From assembly GCA_018365815.1 (NCBI GenBank), contig JAGZJH010000002.1, forward strand, positions 31,333 to 95,332: a stretch of 64,000 nucleotides of DNA, given 5' to 3'. Source of the DNA: Erysipelotrichaceae bacterium (GTDB lineage: Bacteria > Bacillota_I > Bacilli_A > Erysipelotrichales > Coprobacillaceae). Shown one piece after another: positions 17,249-26,297 of the stretch. How positions within the stretch are numbered: position 1 is the first letter of the stretch; every line of letters begins with the position of its first letter. The notes under the pieces are model-generated. The model made no database searches. It was given only the letters and a program-made list of their open reading frames with translations, and was not told the DNA's origin. A program made the position numbers and the translations under genes.

Positions 17249-17286
17249 GCGACAAAGACAAAATACTTTGTTGTCTTTTTTTAATA
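17249..17286 (+). terminator. Terminator after the deoxyribosyltransferase gene
   Basis: An imperfect hairpin (GACAAAG against CTTTGTTGTC, with a small bulge) is followed by seven T. Confidence 0.65.
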
Positions 17287-17305
17287 AAAAAATAGAGGTC
17301 ACCCT

Positions 17306-18136
17306 CTATTTCACATTACCACTATTTATCCCTTTAGATGGTTTTTCTAAAGGTAGCCATTCTAATACTTTATAAATATAAGTATCCCAAAAATCCCATG
17401 TATGAGCGCCAGGTCCTTCTTCATATGTGACATCAATATGATGTTCTTCTAAGAAGTTTTTATAATCGACATTGGCATCATATAAGAAATCCTCAGTTCC
17501 ACAAGCTAAATAAATTTTAGGAACTTCTTTTCCTTCTTTAATTAACGTTTCCACAAGTGCTTTAACGTCTTTATCGCTTCCCTCTAATTGATCCAAATCT
17601 CCAAAAACATATTCATAATATCCACGATTACCGGTAGGCATAGGATTATCATAAGTTGAAGATTTAACTGTATCTTGAATAAAACCTGATGATAAACCGG
17701 CAATATGACTAAATGTTTCAGAATATTTTAAACCATTACGAATAGCCCCATATCCACCCATTGATAAACCGGCGATATAAGTATCTTCTCTTTTAGTTGA
17801 TAAAGGGAACAAATCACGAGTAACTTGAACTAACTCTTGACCGATAAATTCCCCATACATTTGATGTGCTTTTTCGTTATCTACATAAAAATGATTTTCC
17901 CCAGAAGGCATAATCACTACAAGATTATTTTCCTCAGCCCATCTTTGAATACGAGTACCAGTCACCCAGTCCGTATAATTTCCAAAAATTCCATGTAATA
18001 AATATAATGTTTTAAAAGGTTTTTTCTCACGCACAGGCATTCCCGGTAAAGATAACTTATCCACCGGTACAATTGCATTAATTGTCACTGTACGCATTAA
18101 ACTTTTTGAAATAAAATCTACTTTTATTAAAGCCAT
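17306..18136 (-). CDS. Esterase of the tributyrin esterase/EstA family
   Basis: A 276-residue alpha/beta hydrolase. The oxyanion region LYLLHGIFGNYTDW, the nucleophile elbow AGLSMGGYGA (Ser ~126), the acid in CGTEDFLYD and the catalytic His in GPGAHTWDFWD are all present in the usual order. No signal peptide, so cytosolic. EstA-type enzymes cleave short-chain esters such as tributyrin and aryl acetates; S-formylglutathione hydrolase is the nearest alternative family. The start at 18136 has GGGAGG upstream. It is a single gene, convergent with the deoxyribosyltransferase gene. Confidence 0.85.
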   Translation of the reverse strand: MALIKVDFISKSLMRTVTINAIVPVDKLSLPGMPVREKKPFKTLYLLHGIFGNYTDWVTGTRIQRWAEENNLVVIMPSGENHFYVDNEKAHQMYGEFIGQELVQVTRDLFPLSTKREDTYIAGLSMGGYGAIRNGLKYSETFSHIAGLSSGFIQDTVKSSTYDNPMPTGNRGYYEYVFGDLDQLEGSDKDVKALVETLIKEGKEVPKIYLACGTEDFLYDANVDYKNFLEEHHIDVTYEEGPGAHTWDFWDTYIYKVLEWLPLEKPSKGINSGNVK

Positions 18137-18460
18137 AATAAATTCCTCCCTAATAAACTAATTATATCACTTTTTGAAAGTGCTATCAAATGATTTGTGA
18201 ATAAAAATAGTTTGTAATGATTATCAATAAAATGTAAATTTCTTTATATTCAAACCATAGTAGAAATAAGAACATAAATTATGAAAATAATAAAATTAAT
18301 TATATTAAATTACATAAAAATAATATTTTATTTCATTATTACAATAAAAATATTCACAAAGAAAATATGATGTGCTATCTTTAAATTAAGATAAACGTTT
18401 ATTTTATAAAAACTATAATATTACAAAAAACAACAATTAAATATGAAATGAGGGGTGCAT
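18137..18460. other. Divergent intergenic region, AT-rich
   Basis: 324 bases separate the leftward esterase from the rightward ATPase-FtsX operon. No coding frame is visible. It contains a Fur-type box (18212-18226) and several poly-A/T tracts; no promoter boxes stand out strongly. Confidence 0.6.
18212..18226. promoter_or_regulatory. Fur/PerR-like box
   Basis: TTGTAATGATTATCA matches the 7-1-7 Fur-family consensus TGATAATNATTATCA at 12 of 14 defined positions. It is 76 bases upstream of the esterase start and 235 upstream of the ABC operon, so its target is uncertain. A single match in AT-rich DNA may be chance. Confidence 0.3.
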
Positions 18461-20476
18461 ATGATTAAGTTAACGGGGATTAATGTGGAGTTTTATCGCC
18501 CAATATTTAAAGATTTAGAAGTTAGTTTTAATTTGGGTAAAGTTTATGCTTTGTTTGGTCCTAGTGGTTGTGGTAAAACAACGCTATTAAATATAATTAA
18601 TGGGAATATTGATATCTTAGATGGAAAGTATTTTGTCAACCAAAAACCACTTCAACCAAATGAAATTAAACAATTTAGTCAAGAGCATATTTTTTATTTA
18701 ACACAAGAGGCTTCTTTTATCGAAAATATCTCATGTTATGATAATTTAAGAACAGTGGGAAATTTAGTGAATAATGAATTAACGCAAAAAAAGATTGAAG
18801 AAGTTTTAAAACAAGTAGGACTAGAGATTAATGAAAAAATATATCCTAAACAATTATCCGGAGGTGAAAAACAACGTTTACAAATTGCTTTAGCCTTAAT
18901 TAAAGAAGCAGATGTTTTACTGTGTGATGAAATTACACGTTCTTTAGACCATGAGCATAAGGAAAATATATTGGAGATTTTAAAAGATATTGCTCGTCAA
19001 AATAAGTTAGTCATTATTGCCAGTCATGATGATTTAGTGAAAAACTATTGTGATGAAGTTTATGAAATTAAAGATTTGCATATTGTAAATGATGAAATTG
19101 ATCAAGGTGTGAGTGAGATGAATAAATCTCATCAACATTCTAAGCAATTGATTAAAACATTGCTTAAAGGTAATTTTCGCTCAGGTAAGATGAATTATAT
19201 TTTTTATAGTTTATTTATGATCATAGCAGTTTGTTTATGTTTTATTGCTTCACAAGCAAGTCATCAATATACTGAAAATTTAGAAAGATTAAGTAATTCA
19301 TCTTCAAAAAATATTTTTTATGTTTTTAATCCGGTTGATCCTAGAATTGGAGAAGATCGTGCACTTTTTGATGGCGGTGCATTACCTTTAACCAATCAAC
19401 AAATTAATACACTACAATCAATGGAAGAAGTAAAAGCATCATATCCATTTTATTATGGAAGTTTTTTAAAAGGACAAGATGGTTTGGATAGTTGGAAATT
19501 CACTGTGGAAAAAGAGGGAGAAATAAGTGAAATAGATTATCCGGTGAATCAAAGCTCTAATTATTTATTGGCAAATTATCCTCAAGAAGATATGGAAAAA
19601 TATTGTGTAGATTATATTAAAGGTGAAAAAGGAATTTATTTAAGTTACCATGAAGCTAAAAAATTAGGGATAGAAAATCTTAAGCAAAAAACAATCCTTA
19701 AATTTAATGTTGATATTCCGGTGGCTTATATCTATGGTGACCATTATTCAACGACTAACGAAAATGGATATTTTGAATATCGAGGAACATCACATATTTT
19801 TAAAGAAGTCACTATTGAATTACCTGTTGTGGGAATATTAGAAGAAACTCATGGAATGCTTGTCAGTAGTTTAGGGTATATAGATTTTGAAACAATGGAA
19901 AATATTTATTTAACGGCTAAGGAAAGTTATCAACTTCAAGAAGGTGAAATCTCATTTGAACCTTTTGTCTATGTTCTTGTTTTAAATGAAGATGATTACA
20001 CATCAGTTTATGAACAAGTACATGAAATGGAAGGAAATGCTTATGTTTATTCTATTCAAAAAAATATTCATGATTTTATGTCAGGGTGGCTTGGTTTAGA
20101 AACACCGATGAAATTTTATACAATGGTGATCTTTTTTATCATGGTTATATTAGTCATTGTTTATAGTTTCTTAGAATATCGTAAAAATAAACATGATTTA
20201 AGTGTTATGTATCAATGGGGAGTAAATAAAACAGAACTGCAAAAATATTTTATCTCAAAAATATTACAATTATTTTTAATATTAGCAATAGGAAGTTTAA
20301 CTTTATTTGTGGTGTTATATCAACTAGCCATTAAACAAGGAATATTAATTCCAAGTATCGGTTCACATGAAGTGTTTAGATTAAACATGATCGGTTGTAT
20401 TGTATTTTCATTTGTCATTGCATTAGTGACTTATTTAATTTCATATTTTAAAGGAATTAGACAATATCATGATTAA
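18461..20476 (+). CDS. ABC ATPase fused to an FtsX-type permease
   Basis: A 671-residue fusion. I use the ATG at 18461, 5 bases after GAGGGG, rather than a GTG at 18455. Residues ~1-220 are an ATPase: Walker A GPSGCGKTT, signature LSGGEKQR, Walker B VLLCDEITRSLD (Ile-Thr where Pro-Thr is usual) and H-loop ASHDD. Residues ~250-671 are one FtsX unit: helix at ~250-265, an outside domain of ~290 residues, and three helices at the end (~560-665). The next gene encodes a second fusion of the same plan and overlaps this stop, so the two likely make a heterodimeric MacB-like machine. The cargo is unknown; peptide export or antimicrobial resistance would fit. Confidence 0.8.
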   Translation: MIKLTGINVEFYRPIFKDLEVSFNLGKVYALFGPSGCGKTTLLNIINGNIDILDGKYFVNQKPLQPNEIKQFSQEHIFYLTQEASFIENISCYDNLRTVGNLVNNELTQKKIEEVLKQVGLEINEKIYPKQLSGGEKQRLQIALALIKEADVLLCDEITRSLDHEHKENILEILKDIARQNKLVIIASHDDLVKNYCDEVYEIKDLHIVNDEIDQGVSEMNKSHQHSKQLIKTLLKGNFRSGKMNYIFYSLFMIIAVCLCFIASQASHQYTENLERLSNSSSKNIFYVFNPVDPRIGEDRALFDGGALPLTNQQINTLQSMEEVKASYPFYYGSFLKGQDGLDSWKFTVEKEGEISEIDYPVNQSSNYLLANYPQEDMEKYCVDYIKGEKGIYLSYHEAKKLGIENLKQKTILKFNVDIPVAYIYGDHYSTTNENGYFEYRGTSHIFKEVTIELPVVGILEETHGMLVSSLGYIDFETMENIYLTAKESYQLQEGEISFEPFVYVLVLNEDDYTSVYEQVHEMEGNAYVYSIQKNIHDFMSGWLGLETPMKFYTMVIFFIMVILVIVYSFLEYRKNKHDLSVMYQWGVNKTELQKYFISKILQLFLILAIGSLTLFVVLYQLAIKQGILIPSIGSHEVFRLNMIGCIVFSFVIALVTYLISYFKGIRQYHD

Positions 20477-22285
20477 TATTACAATTTAAATATTAAATTT
20501 GATCGACCGATCATTAACGACAGTCATTTAAAAATTGAAGAAGGTAAAATAACAGCCATCAGTGGTGCAAGTGGTTGTGGTAAAACATCTATTTTATACC
20601 AAGTGGGATTATTGGATTTTAACTATGAAAAAGTAGAATATTATTTTAATGGTACAAAAATTAATTTAAAAAGCCCTAAAGAACTTGCTTATTACCGTCA
20701 GTATAAAATTGGTTATGTATTTCAAAGTAATCATTTACTAACACACTTAAATATTAAAGAAAATTTTGAAAACAATGCCGGTTTAATTAATCAAACAATC
20801 GATGAACAACGTATTCAAGAAATGATGCAACTCGTTGGTCTTTCATTACCGCTATTTATGAAAGTAGAACATTTAAGTGGCGGTGAAAGACAACGATTAG
20901 CCATTGCTTTAGCGTATTTAAAAAATCCTGCTTTATTAATACTTGACGAACCCACAAGTAATTTAGATCAAGAAAATGCAATCATTATTTTAAAACTACT
21001 ACAAAAAATCGCTCAACAAACTAAAACAATGATTTTAATGACCACCCATTCTTCACTTGCTTTAGAGTATTGTGATGTCGTTTATAAAATAGAACATTGT
21101 AAGTTAGTATGTCATCAACAATGTGAAAGTATTGAAACCTCTAAAAAAGTTAAATTTAAACCCATTCGATTAAAGTATTATTTTAACTATATTTTTAAAT
21201 ATATGAAATACTATTATAGTATGTATATTTTAATTATGTTAGTGACAACTTTAGGGATTAGTTTAGTTGTTTTTTCAAAAAGTTATCTATCGACTTATCA
21301 AGAAGTTCAAAAGTCAATTTTTAACACCAATGCCAATCTTGAGATATTTATTGTTAACAAACAACAAGGAAATAACCCTATGTATAATGCCCTTTTGCCT
21401 GATTTTACACAAGAACAGTTACAAGCACTTAGTTTACTTGAACACGTTGAAGTGTATCAATATGGTGAAATAGTTCTTAAACAAATACAAATCGGTAAAG
21501 AAACATTAGAGGGTACATTTTTAATCCAACCGGATTTTAGAAATTCATCGTTAAATGGAGCAAATTTAGATTACCAATTAAAACCATATGCTAAAGAAGG
21601 GACACTTCAATTTGTTTACAATCATCAAGAAATCTCTTTAGAGATTAATGAAGTTTTATCTCCTATTGAAGCCAATAGTTACAGTTACACAACCGGAATG
21701 ATTATTAAAGTACCTTATGAAACATTTATTTCATTAAATGCACTCAGTCAGAATTCAATGATTTTGATGTGTGACGGATTAGAAAATATGCAAGAAGTTA
21801 TTAATAATATTCAAACTATTTTACCGGATTGTGGAATGAGGTATAACCAAATACAATTAAAACTATTTACAGAAACGATTGATTTATTAAAAACAACTTC
21901 TACTTATCTTTCTATTATTATGATGATTATTGTTTTAGGAATATTAATATTCATTTATAAAAAAATTATTTCAAATCGTAATGATGAATTGAGTTTATTA
22001 AAAGCCAATGGTTTTTCAAGTGATAATGTATTCAAACTGTTAACCATTGAAGCTATTTGGTTAAGTATTCAAACTATGTTATTTTCTTTAATCATTATGA
22101 TCATCATGCAATTTATATGTTTACAATTATTTAAAACAACTGCCAGTGTTGATATTATACACTATATGCTAGTCGTTTTTGGATTATCAATGTTGAGTAT
22201 TAGTTTAAGTATTTACATTACATCATATAAGTTAATTAAAAAATCTCCTAGTCAAATGTTTAAGGAAACAGAAAGTTCAATTTAA
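20469..22285 (+). CDS. ABC ATPase-FtsX fusion, partner (5' frameshift)
   Basis: The ATG at 20469 overlaps the previous stop (ATGATTAA), but this frame reads MINITI and stops. From ~20483 another frame carries on as NLNIKFDRPIINDSHLKIEE, the Walker A SGASGCGKTS, signature LSGGERQR, Walker B LLILDEPTSNLD, and then an FtsX domain with helices at ~245-265 and three near the C-terminus. One added A near 20481 would restore MININNLNIKFDRP. The body of the gene is otherwise intact over 600 codons, which argues for a recent lesion or a sequence error. It is the partner of the protein at 18461-20476. Confidence 0.7.
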
Positions 22286-22300
22286 TAAGGAGGCAAGATT

Positions 22301-23152
22301 ATGAAAAAAATATTATTAGGAGTATTGATATTACTTATGTGTGGGTGTTCCATGTCTGAGCCAAAATATCCAATTGTGGAATATCGTATGTTTACAACTT
22401 CATTTCAACAATTGCCTTATTTCTATAATACAAGAATACCTGAAGGAGTTTATGATAAAATCAACGCCATTGAAAATGTTGAAGTTGTTCCAACTTATAT
22501 GATTAGTGCTGTTTTCTTAAAAAAAGACTCAGAAAGTTATGAAGATCAATTAGGGCGACTTAGTGTGTATAGAAATAATGAAAAGATTTATGGTAAAGAA
22601 GCTGAAAGTTTACAAGAGACAAATGTTGTTGGTTATACAGAAGAACAATTAGTTAAAACGAAAACAGAATTTAACTATACAGGAAATGCCAGTTATGATT
22701 TAGAAGGATATGTCACAAGTGAGGTTGCTACTAAATTAGGGATGAAAAAATTGATTAACAGTGATTTTAGTGATGAGTATGTGATTCAAATGGATACTTT
22801 TATTCCGGTTAAAAACTATGATGTTCAAGCGGGGGATTTATACTCATCTGATATGGATATTAATTATTTATACCAACCTATTCATATTGAAATTTTAGTT
22901 AAGGGAATATTAGAAGGAAGTCAAAGTCAATCAGGCGTTTCCAGTTCACTTTTTAGTCAATCTGAAGTATTTGTCGATAACGATGATTTATTAGCCTTAT
23001 TAAAAGAACATCAACTCGAAGAACTTGCACCGGTGACTTATTTAGTTAAGACAAATAATCCTAATTTTGAAAAAGAAGTGAATGAAATCTATAAATTAGT
23101 TTATTTACAAAAACTTCCTTGGGAAGAAATTTGCTTAGAAGATTTAGAATAA
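22301..23152 (+). CDS. Lipoprotein of the ATPase-FtsX system
   Basis: A 283-residue lipoprotein: signal MKKILLGVLILLMCGC with the modified Cys at residue 16. The mature part has a segment (YDKINAIENVEVVPTYMISA) similar in style to the outside domains of the two fusion permeases (LQSMEEVKASYPFYYG in the first). It starts 16 bases after the second fusion gene behind AAGGAGG and ends the operon. It is probably a surface partner of the ABC machine that binds the cargo or an antibiotic; the role is inferred from position. Confidence 0.65.
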   Translation: MKKILLGVLILLMCGCSMSEPKYPIVEYRMFTTSFQQLPYFYNTRIPEGVYDKINAIENVEVVPTYMISAVFLKKDSESYEDQLGRLSVYRNNEKIYGKEAESLQETNVVGYTEEQLVKTKTEFNYTGNASYDLEGYVTSEVATKLGMKKLINSDFSDEYVIQMDTFIPVKNYDVQAGDLYSSDMDINYLYQPIHIEILVKGILEGSQSQSGVSSSLFSQSEVFVDNDDLLALLKEHQLEELAPVTYLVKTNNPNFEKEVNEIYKLVYLQKLPWEEICLEDLE

Positions 23153-23177
23153 AAGATGCGTATTTGCGCATCTTTTT
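23152..23177 (+). terminator. Terminator after the lipoprotein gene
   Basis: AAAGATGCG, a short loop, then CGCATCTTTTT: a strong stem with a T-run. Confidence 0.85.
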
Positions 23178-23269
23178 CTATAAAACAAAAATAATGTTTA
23201 TAATTATTCAGTTATTTTTAATGTGAAAAAATGAGCAAATCAAATTTACAGATCAAAATTAAAAATCGA

Positions 23270-23297
23270 TTGCATTTAAGAATTAAAGGAGTATAAT
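23270..23297 (+). promoter_or_regulatory. Promoter of the V-type ATPase operon
   Basis: TTGCAT and TATAAT are 16 bases apart, 46 bases before the first gene. Confidence 0.7.
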
Positions 23298-23343
23298 GAT
23301 TAGGTACTTTTAGATAGAAAAAGTATAGTTGGGAGGTAATAAA

Positions 23344-23655
23344 TTGGACAAATTTATTCAAGAGATTGTTGCAGTAGATCGTCAATGTGCCAAAAAAGTT
23401 GAAGATGCTAAGCAAAAAAAGAACGATGTTCAATCTAATATGAGTGCTAAGAAAAAAGAAATTTACCAAGCATTTATGACTGAACAGCAAAAAGTTATTG
23501 CTGAGCATAAAGAAAAATTGCAAGCTGAGATCGAAGCGACAAAAGCTCAAAATGAAAAAGAGTTTGAGGCTTCTCTTGCTTCACTTCAAAACCTTTATGA
23601 AACACAAAAAGACAGTTGGGTTGAGACTATTGTAAACCAATGTAAAGAAGTATAG
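23344..23655 (+). CDS. V-type ATPase subunit G/H (peripheral stalk)
   Basis: A 103-residue, highly charged helical protein starting with TTG at 23344, 7 bases after GGGAGG; the earlier TTG at 23329 would overlap that site. Residues ~10-75 form a long coiled coil rich in Lys, Glu, Gln and Ala, as in the bacterial H (NtpF) subunit that pairs with subunit E to make the peripheral stalk. It is the first gene of the ten-gene ATPase operon, where this subunit is expected. Sequence alone would be weak; position makes the call secure. Confidence 0.8.
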   Translation: MDKFIQEIVAVDRQCAKKVEDAKQKKNDVQSNMSAKKKEIYQAFMTEQQKVIAEHKEKLQAEIEATKAQNEKEFEASLASLQNLYETQKDSWVETIVNQCKEV

Positions 23656-23673
23656 GATAGAGGTGAAAAACAC

Positions 23674-24711
23674 ATGGGATCTTTATCATCAAATGCAATT
23701 TTAGCAAAAGCAAGATCGATGTATGCAAGAAAACTTACAGAAGATGATTATAGTGAACTTTTAAAACGTCGTAGTGTATCTGATATAGTGACTTATTTAA
23801 GAAACGAAACTGAATATGCTAATGTACTTGAAGATTTAAAAGAAAATACAGTTCACCGTGGTCAATTAGAAGCATTACTATCAAAAGAATTTTATGCAAG
23901 AAGTAGTCGTTTAATGCGTTATGCTTCAAAATCAGAGTTGGATTTTTATAATTTAGGTGTTATTTCTGGTGAAATAGAAATATTATTAAATAAAATTCGT
24001 ATGTTAAACTCTGAAATTTACACAGGTTATGATTTAGTGATTCCGGAATACTTAGCTAAAAAAGGAAGCTTTAATATTTATGGATTAATCAATGCCAACA
24101 CTTATGATGATATTTTAGAACTTGTTAAAGGGACTGTGTATTATAAAACATTAATTGAATTAAAACCTAAAAAAGATGAACTGATGGATTACAACATTCT
24201 TGAAGTTCAACTTAAACGTGTTTATTTTAAAATTTACACAGATACAATTAAAAGATTGTATAAAGGTAAAAAGCAAAAAGATTTATTAAATGTTTTATAT
24301 ACAATGATTGAGTTGCAAAACATTACTAAAATTTATCGTTTGAAAAAATTCTTTAATGCAACGCCTGCACATATTGAAGAAACTTTGTTTATGGAATACT
24401 CTCGTATGCCTAAATCAGTGATGGCGGATTTAATCGCTGCACCTGATGCCGATTCACTTCTTAAAAAATTAAGTGAATCCCAATATAAGTTTTATGTCGA
24501 TGAAAAAGAATATGTTTATATTGAATACTATGCTGAAAAGATTAAATACAATTTAGCGAAACGTTATATGCGTTTTTCAACTGATGCTGCATTAGTATAT
24601 ATGACTTATGAAATTATTCTTAATATTGAAATCGATAATTTAAAACATATTATCGAAGGAATTCGTTATGGAGAGCCGGCATCAAGTATCGAAAAGATGT
24701 TGATTTATTAG
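23674..24711 (+). CDS. ntpC: V-type ATPase subunit C (rotor adaptor, d-like)
   Basis: A 345-residue, mostly helical protein of the AC39/V0 d family, which caps the membrane ring and links it to the central stalk. The start MGSLSSNAILAKARSMYARK and the repeated helices (YNLGVISGEIEILLNKIRML, NITKIYRLKKFF) fit the family, and the length of about 330-350 is right. It begins 18 bases after the H subunit. In Enterococcus the C gene lies after I, K and E, so the order here differs. Confidence 0.85.
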   Translation: MGSLSSNAILAKARSMYARKLTEDDYSELLKRRSVSDIVTYLRNETEYANVLEDLKENTVHRGQLEALLSKEFYARSSRLMRYASKSELDFYNLGVISGEIEILLNKIRMLNSEIYTGYDLVIPEYLAKKGSFNIYGLINANTYDDILELVKGTVYYKTLIELKPKKDELMDYNILEVQLKRVYFKIYTDTIKRLYKGKKQKDLLNVLYTMIELQNITKIYRLKKFFNATPAHIEETLFMEYSRMPKSVMADLIAAPDADSLLKKLSESQYKFYVDEKEYVYIEYYAEKIKYNLAKRYMRFSTDAALVYMTYEIILNIEIDNLKHIIEGIRYGEPASSIEKMLIY

Positions 24712-24729
24712 TTAGAAGGAGGACTATTT

Positions 24730-26268
24730 ATGGCAGTTCAATCTATGAATTTGCTTAATGTCACGTTTAAAAAAGAAAATGTATTTGACATTTTGTTAAG
24801 AGTAAACAATGCAACTTGTTTTTATCCTCAAAAAGCTTCAATGTTTATTCATAGTCAAAAGAATGTCAAAGTTCTTGAAACTGATTCTTCATATGATAAT
24901 CTATATCATCGTTTACAACAAACAAGTTTTAGACTAGGGTTTGAATTAGAGGATATCCATTATCATAATGAACAATTGGATATTGAAAAAGCAAATCAAT
25001 ATCTTGATGAAATTGAGGAAAAATTAAATAAAATTGAAGCTGTAAAAAAAGAATTACAACAAGTTAAAGATGAAAATGTTAATACTCTTGCTATTCTTGA
25101 AAAGATAGAAGGAGACGAGTTAAATTTAGACCAATTATTTAAGTGTCATTATCTTAAATGTAGAATTGGTCAAGTACCGAAGAAAAACATACCTAAATTA
25201 GATTATTATGAGGGTTATCCATTTATTTTTAAAGTATTTAAAGAGGATAATTTCTATGTTTGGTGTGCTTATTATGCATTATCTAAAGATATTATAGAAA
25301 TTGATAATATCTTCTCTTCTTTAATGTTTAAGTCAATTCGAATTCCTGACTTTGTTCATGGAACAGTAAGTGAAGGGTTAAATGAATTAAAAGAAGAAAT
25401 CAGTGCAATGAATGAGTATATTCAAACAATGGATCAACGTATTAATATTTTAAAAGAAGAACATCGTTTACAGTTAAATCAGTTATATACTAAAGTAACA
25501 CATTTAACTAAAATTTATAGTTTATCACCTTATGTATTAGATTATAATTATTTAGCCTCTATTTATGGTTTTGTCAGTGATGATGATCTTGAAAAAATTA
25601 AAGCATTACTTAATGAAATAAATGATGTTGAGATCACAGTATTACCGGCTGATACATATATGGAAGCAAACGTGATGCCACCGGTGATTTTAAATAACTC
25701 AAGATTTTTTAAACCTTTTGAAATCTTATCTAGTGCTAAGCATTATGGTGATTATGATACTACTTACTTAGTGTCATTGTTATGGTTAGGTGTTAGTGGA
25801 ATTTTCTTTGGAGATATAGCTTTAGGATTGGTTTTATTAATCCTAGGACTAATATTTTCAAAAAAATCTAATTTCTTTAAAATAGTAAGAAATCTAGGAA
25901 TTTCATCTTTGGTCTTTGGGATACTATACGGGTCAATTGCTTTTAAAACAACAACAATGTCTTTAATCACTTTGCCACTTTCATTAAGTCAAAAAGTAAT
26001 GTATGGCTGTTTAACTATTGTATTAGGACAATGGGTATCAAATTGTGTGAATGCAATGTTTAAAAATAAGAAAAATAATCGCTTTGTTGATCTTATTTTA
26101 GGAGTTAAAGGAATTAGTGGATTATTTATATTGACAGTTTTAGTTGTTTATGCGATTGTAAAAATTCAGTTTGGCAAAGATATTTTAAATTTACCACTAG
26201 AATTAATTGTAATAGTTATAATGTTATTAACTCTCTTTAAAAATAAGTTGTTTCTAAATAATAAATAA
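24730..26268 (+). CDS. V-type ATPase subunit I paralogue, shortened
   Basis: A 512-residue relative of the membrane subunit I (a-subunit), followed by a full-length paralogue. The cytosolic half (~1-335) aligns throughout with the next gene (IDNIFSSL, RIP.FVHGT in both). The membrane half keeps the first helices but has FGDIALG for FGDVGQG, and the protein ends where the final helices should begin: the SYLRVGGF helix carrying the arginine essential for ion transfer is absent. It therefore cannot carry ions by itself. The frame is long and clean, so it is not simply a fresh pseudogene. It could be a stator or assembly variant, or a relic of duplication. Confidence 0.7.
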   Translation: MAVQSMNLLNVTFKKENVFDILLRVNNATCFYPQKASMFIHSQKNVKVLETDSSYDNLYHRLQQTSFRLGFELEDIHYHNEQLDIEKANQYLDEIEEKLNKIEAVKKELQQVKDENVNTLAILEKIEGDELNLDQLFKCHYLKCRIGQVPKKNIPKLDYYEGYPFIFKVFKEDNFYVWCAYYALSKDIIEIDNIFSSLMFKSIRIPDFVHGTVSEGLNELKEEISAMNEYIQTMDQRINILKEEHRLQLNQLYTKVTHLTKIYSLSPYVLDYNYLASIYGFVSDDDLEKIKALLNEINDVEITVLPADTYMEANVMPPVILNNSRFFKPFEILSSAKHYGDYDTTYLVSLLWLGVSGIFFGDIALGLVLLILGLIFSKKSNFFKIVRNLGISSLVFGILYGSIAFKTTTMSLITLPLSLSQKVMYGCLTIVLGQWVSNCVNAMFKNKKNNRFVDLILGVKGISGLFILTVLVVYAIVKIQFGKDILNLPLELIVIVIMLLTLFKNKLFLNNK

Positions 26269-26297
26269 AAAGTCGTAAATATGGAGGGAGAAAATAT

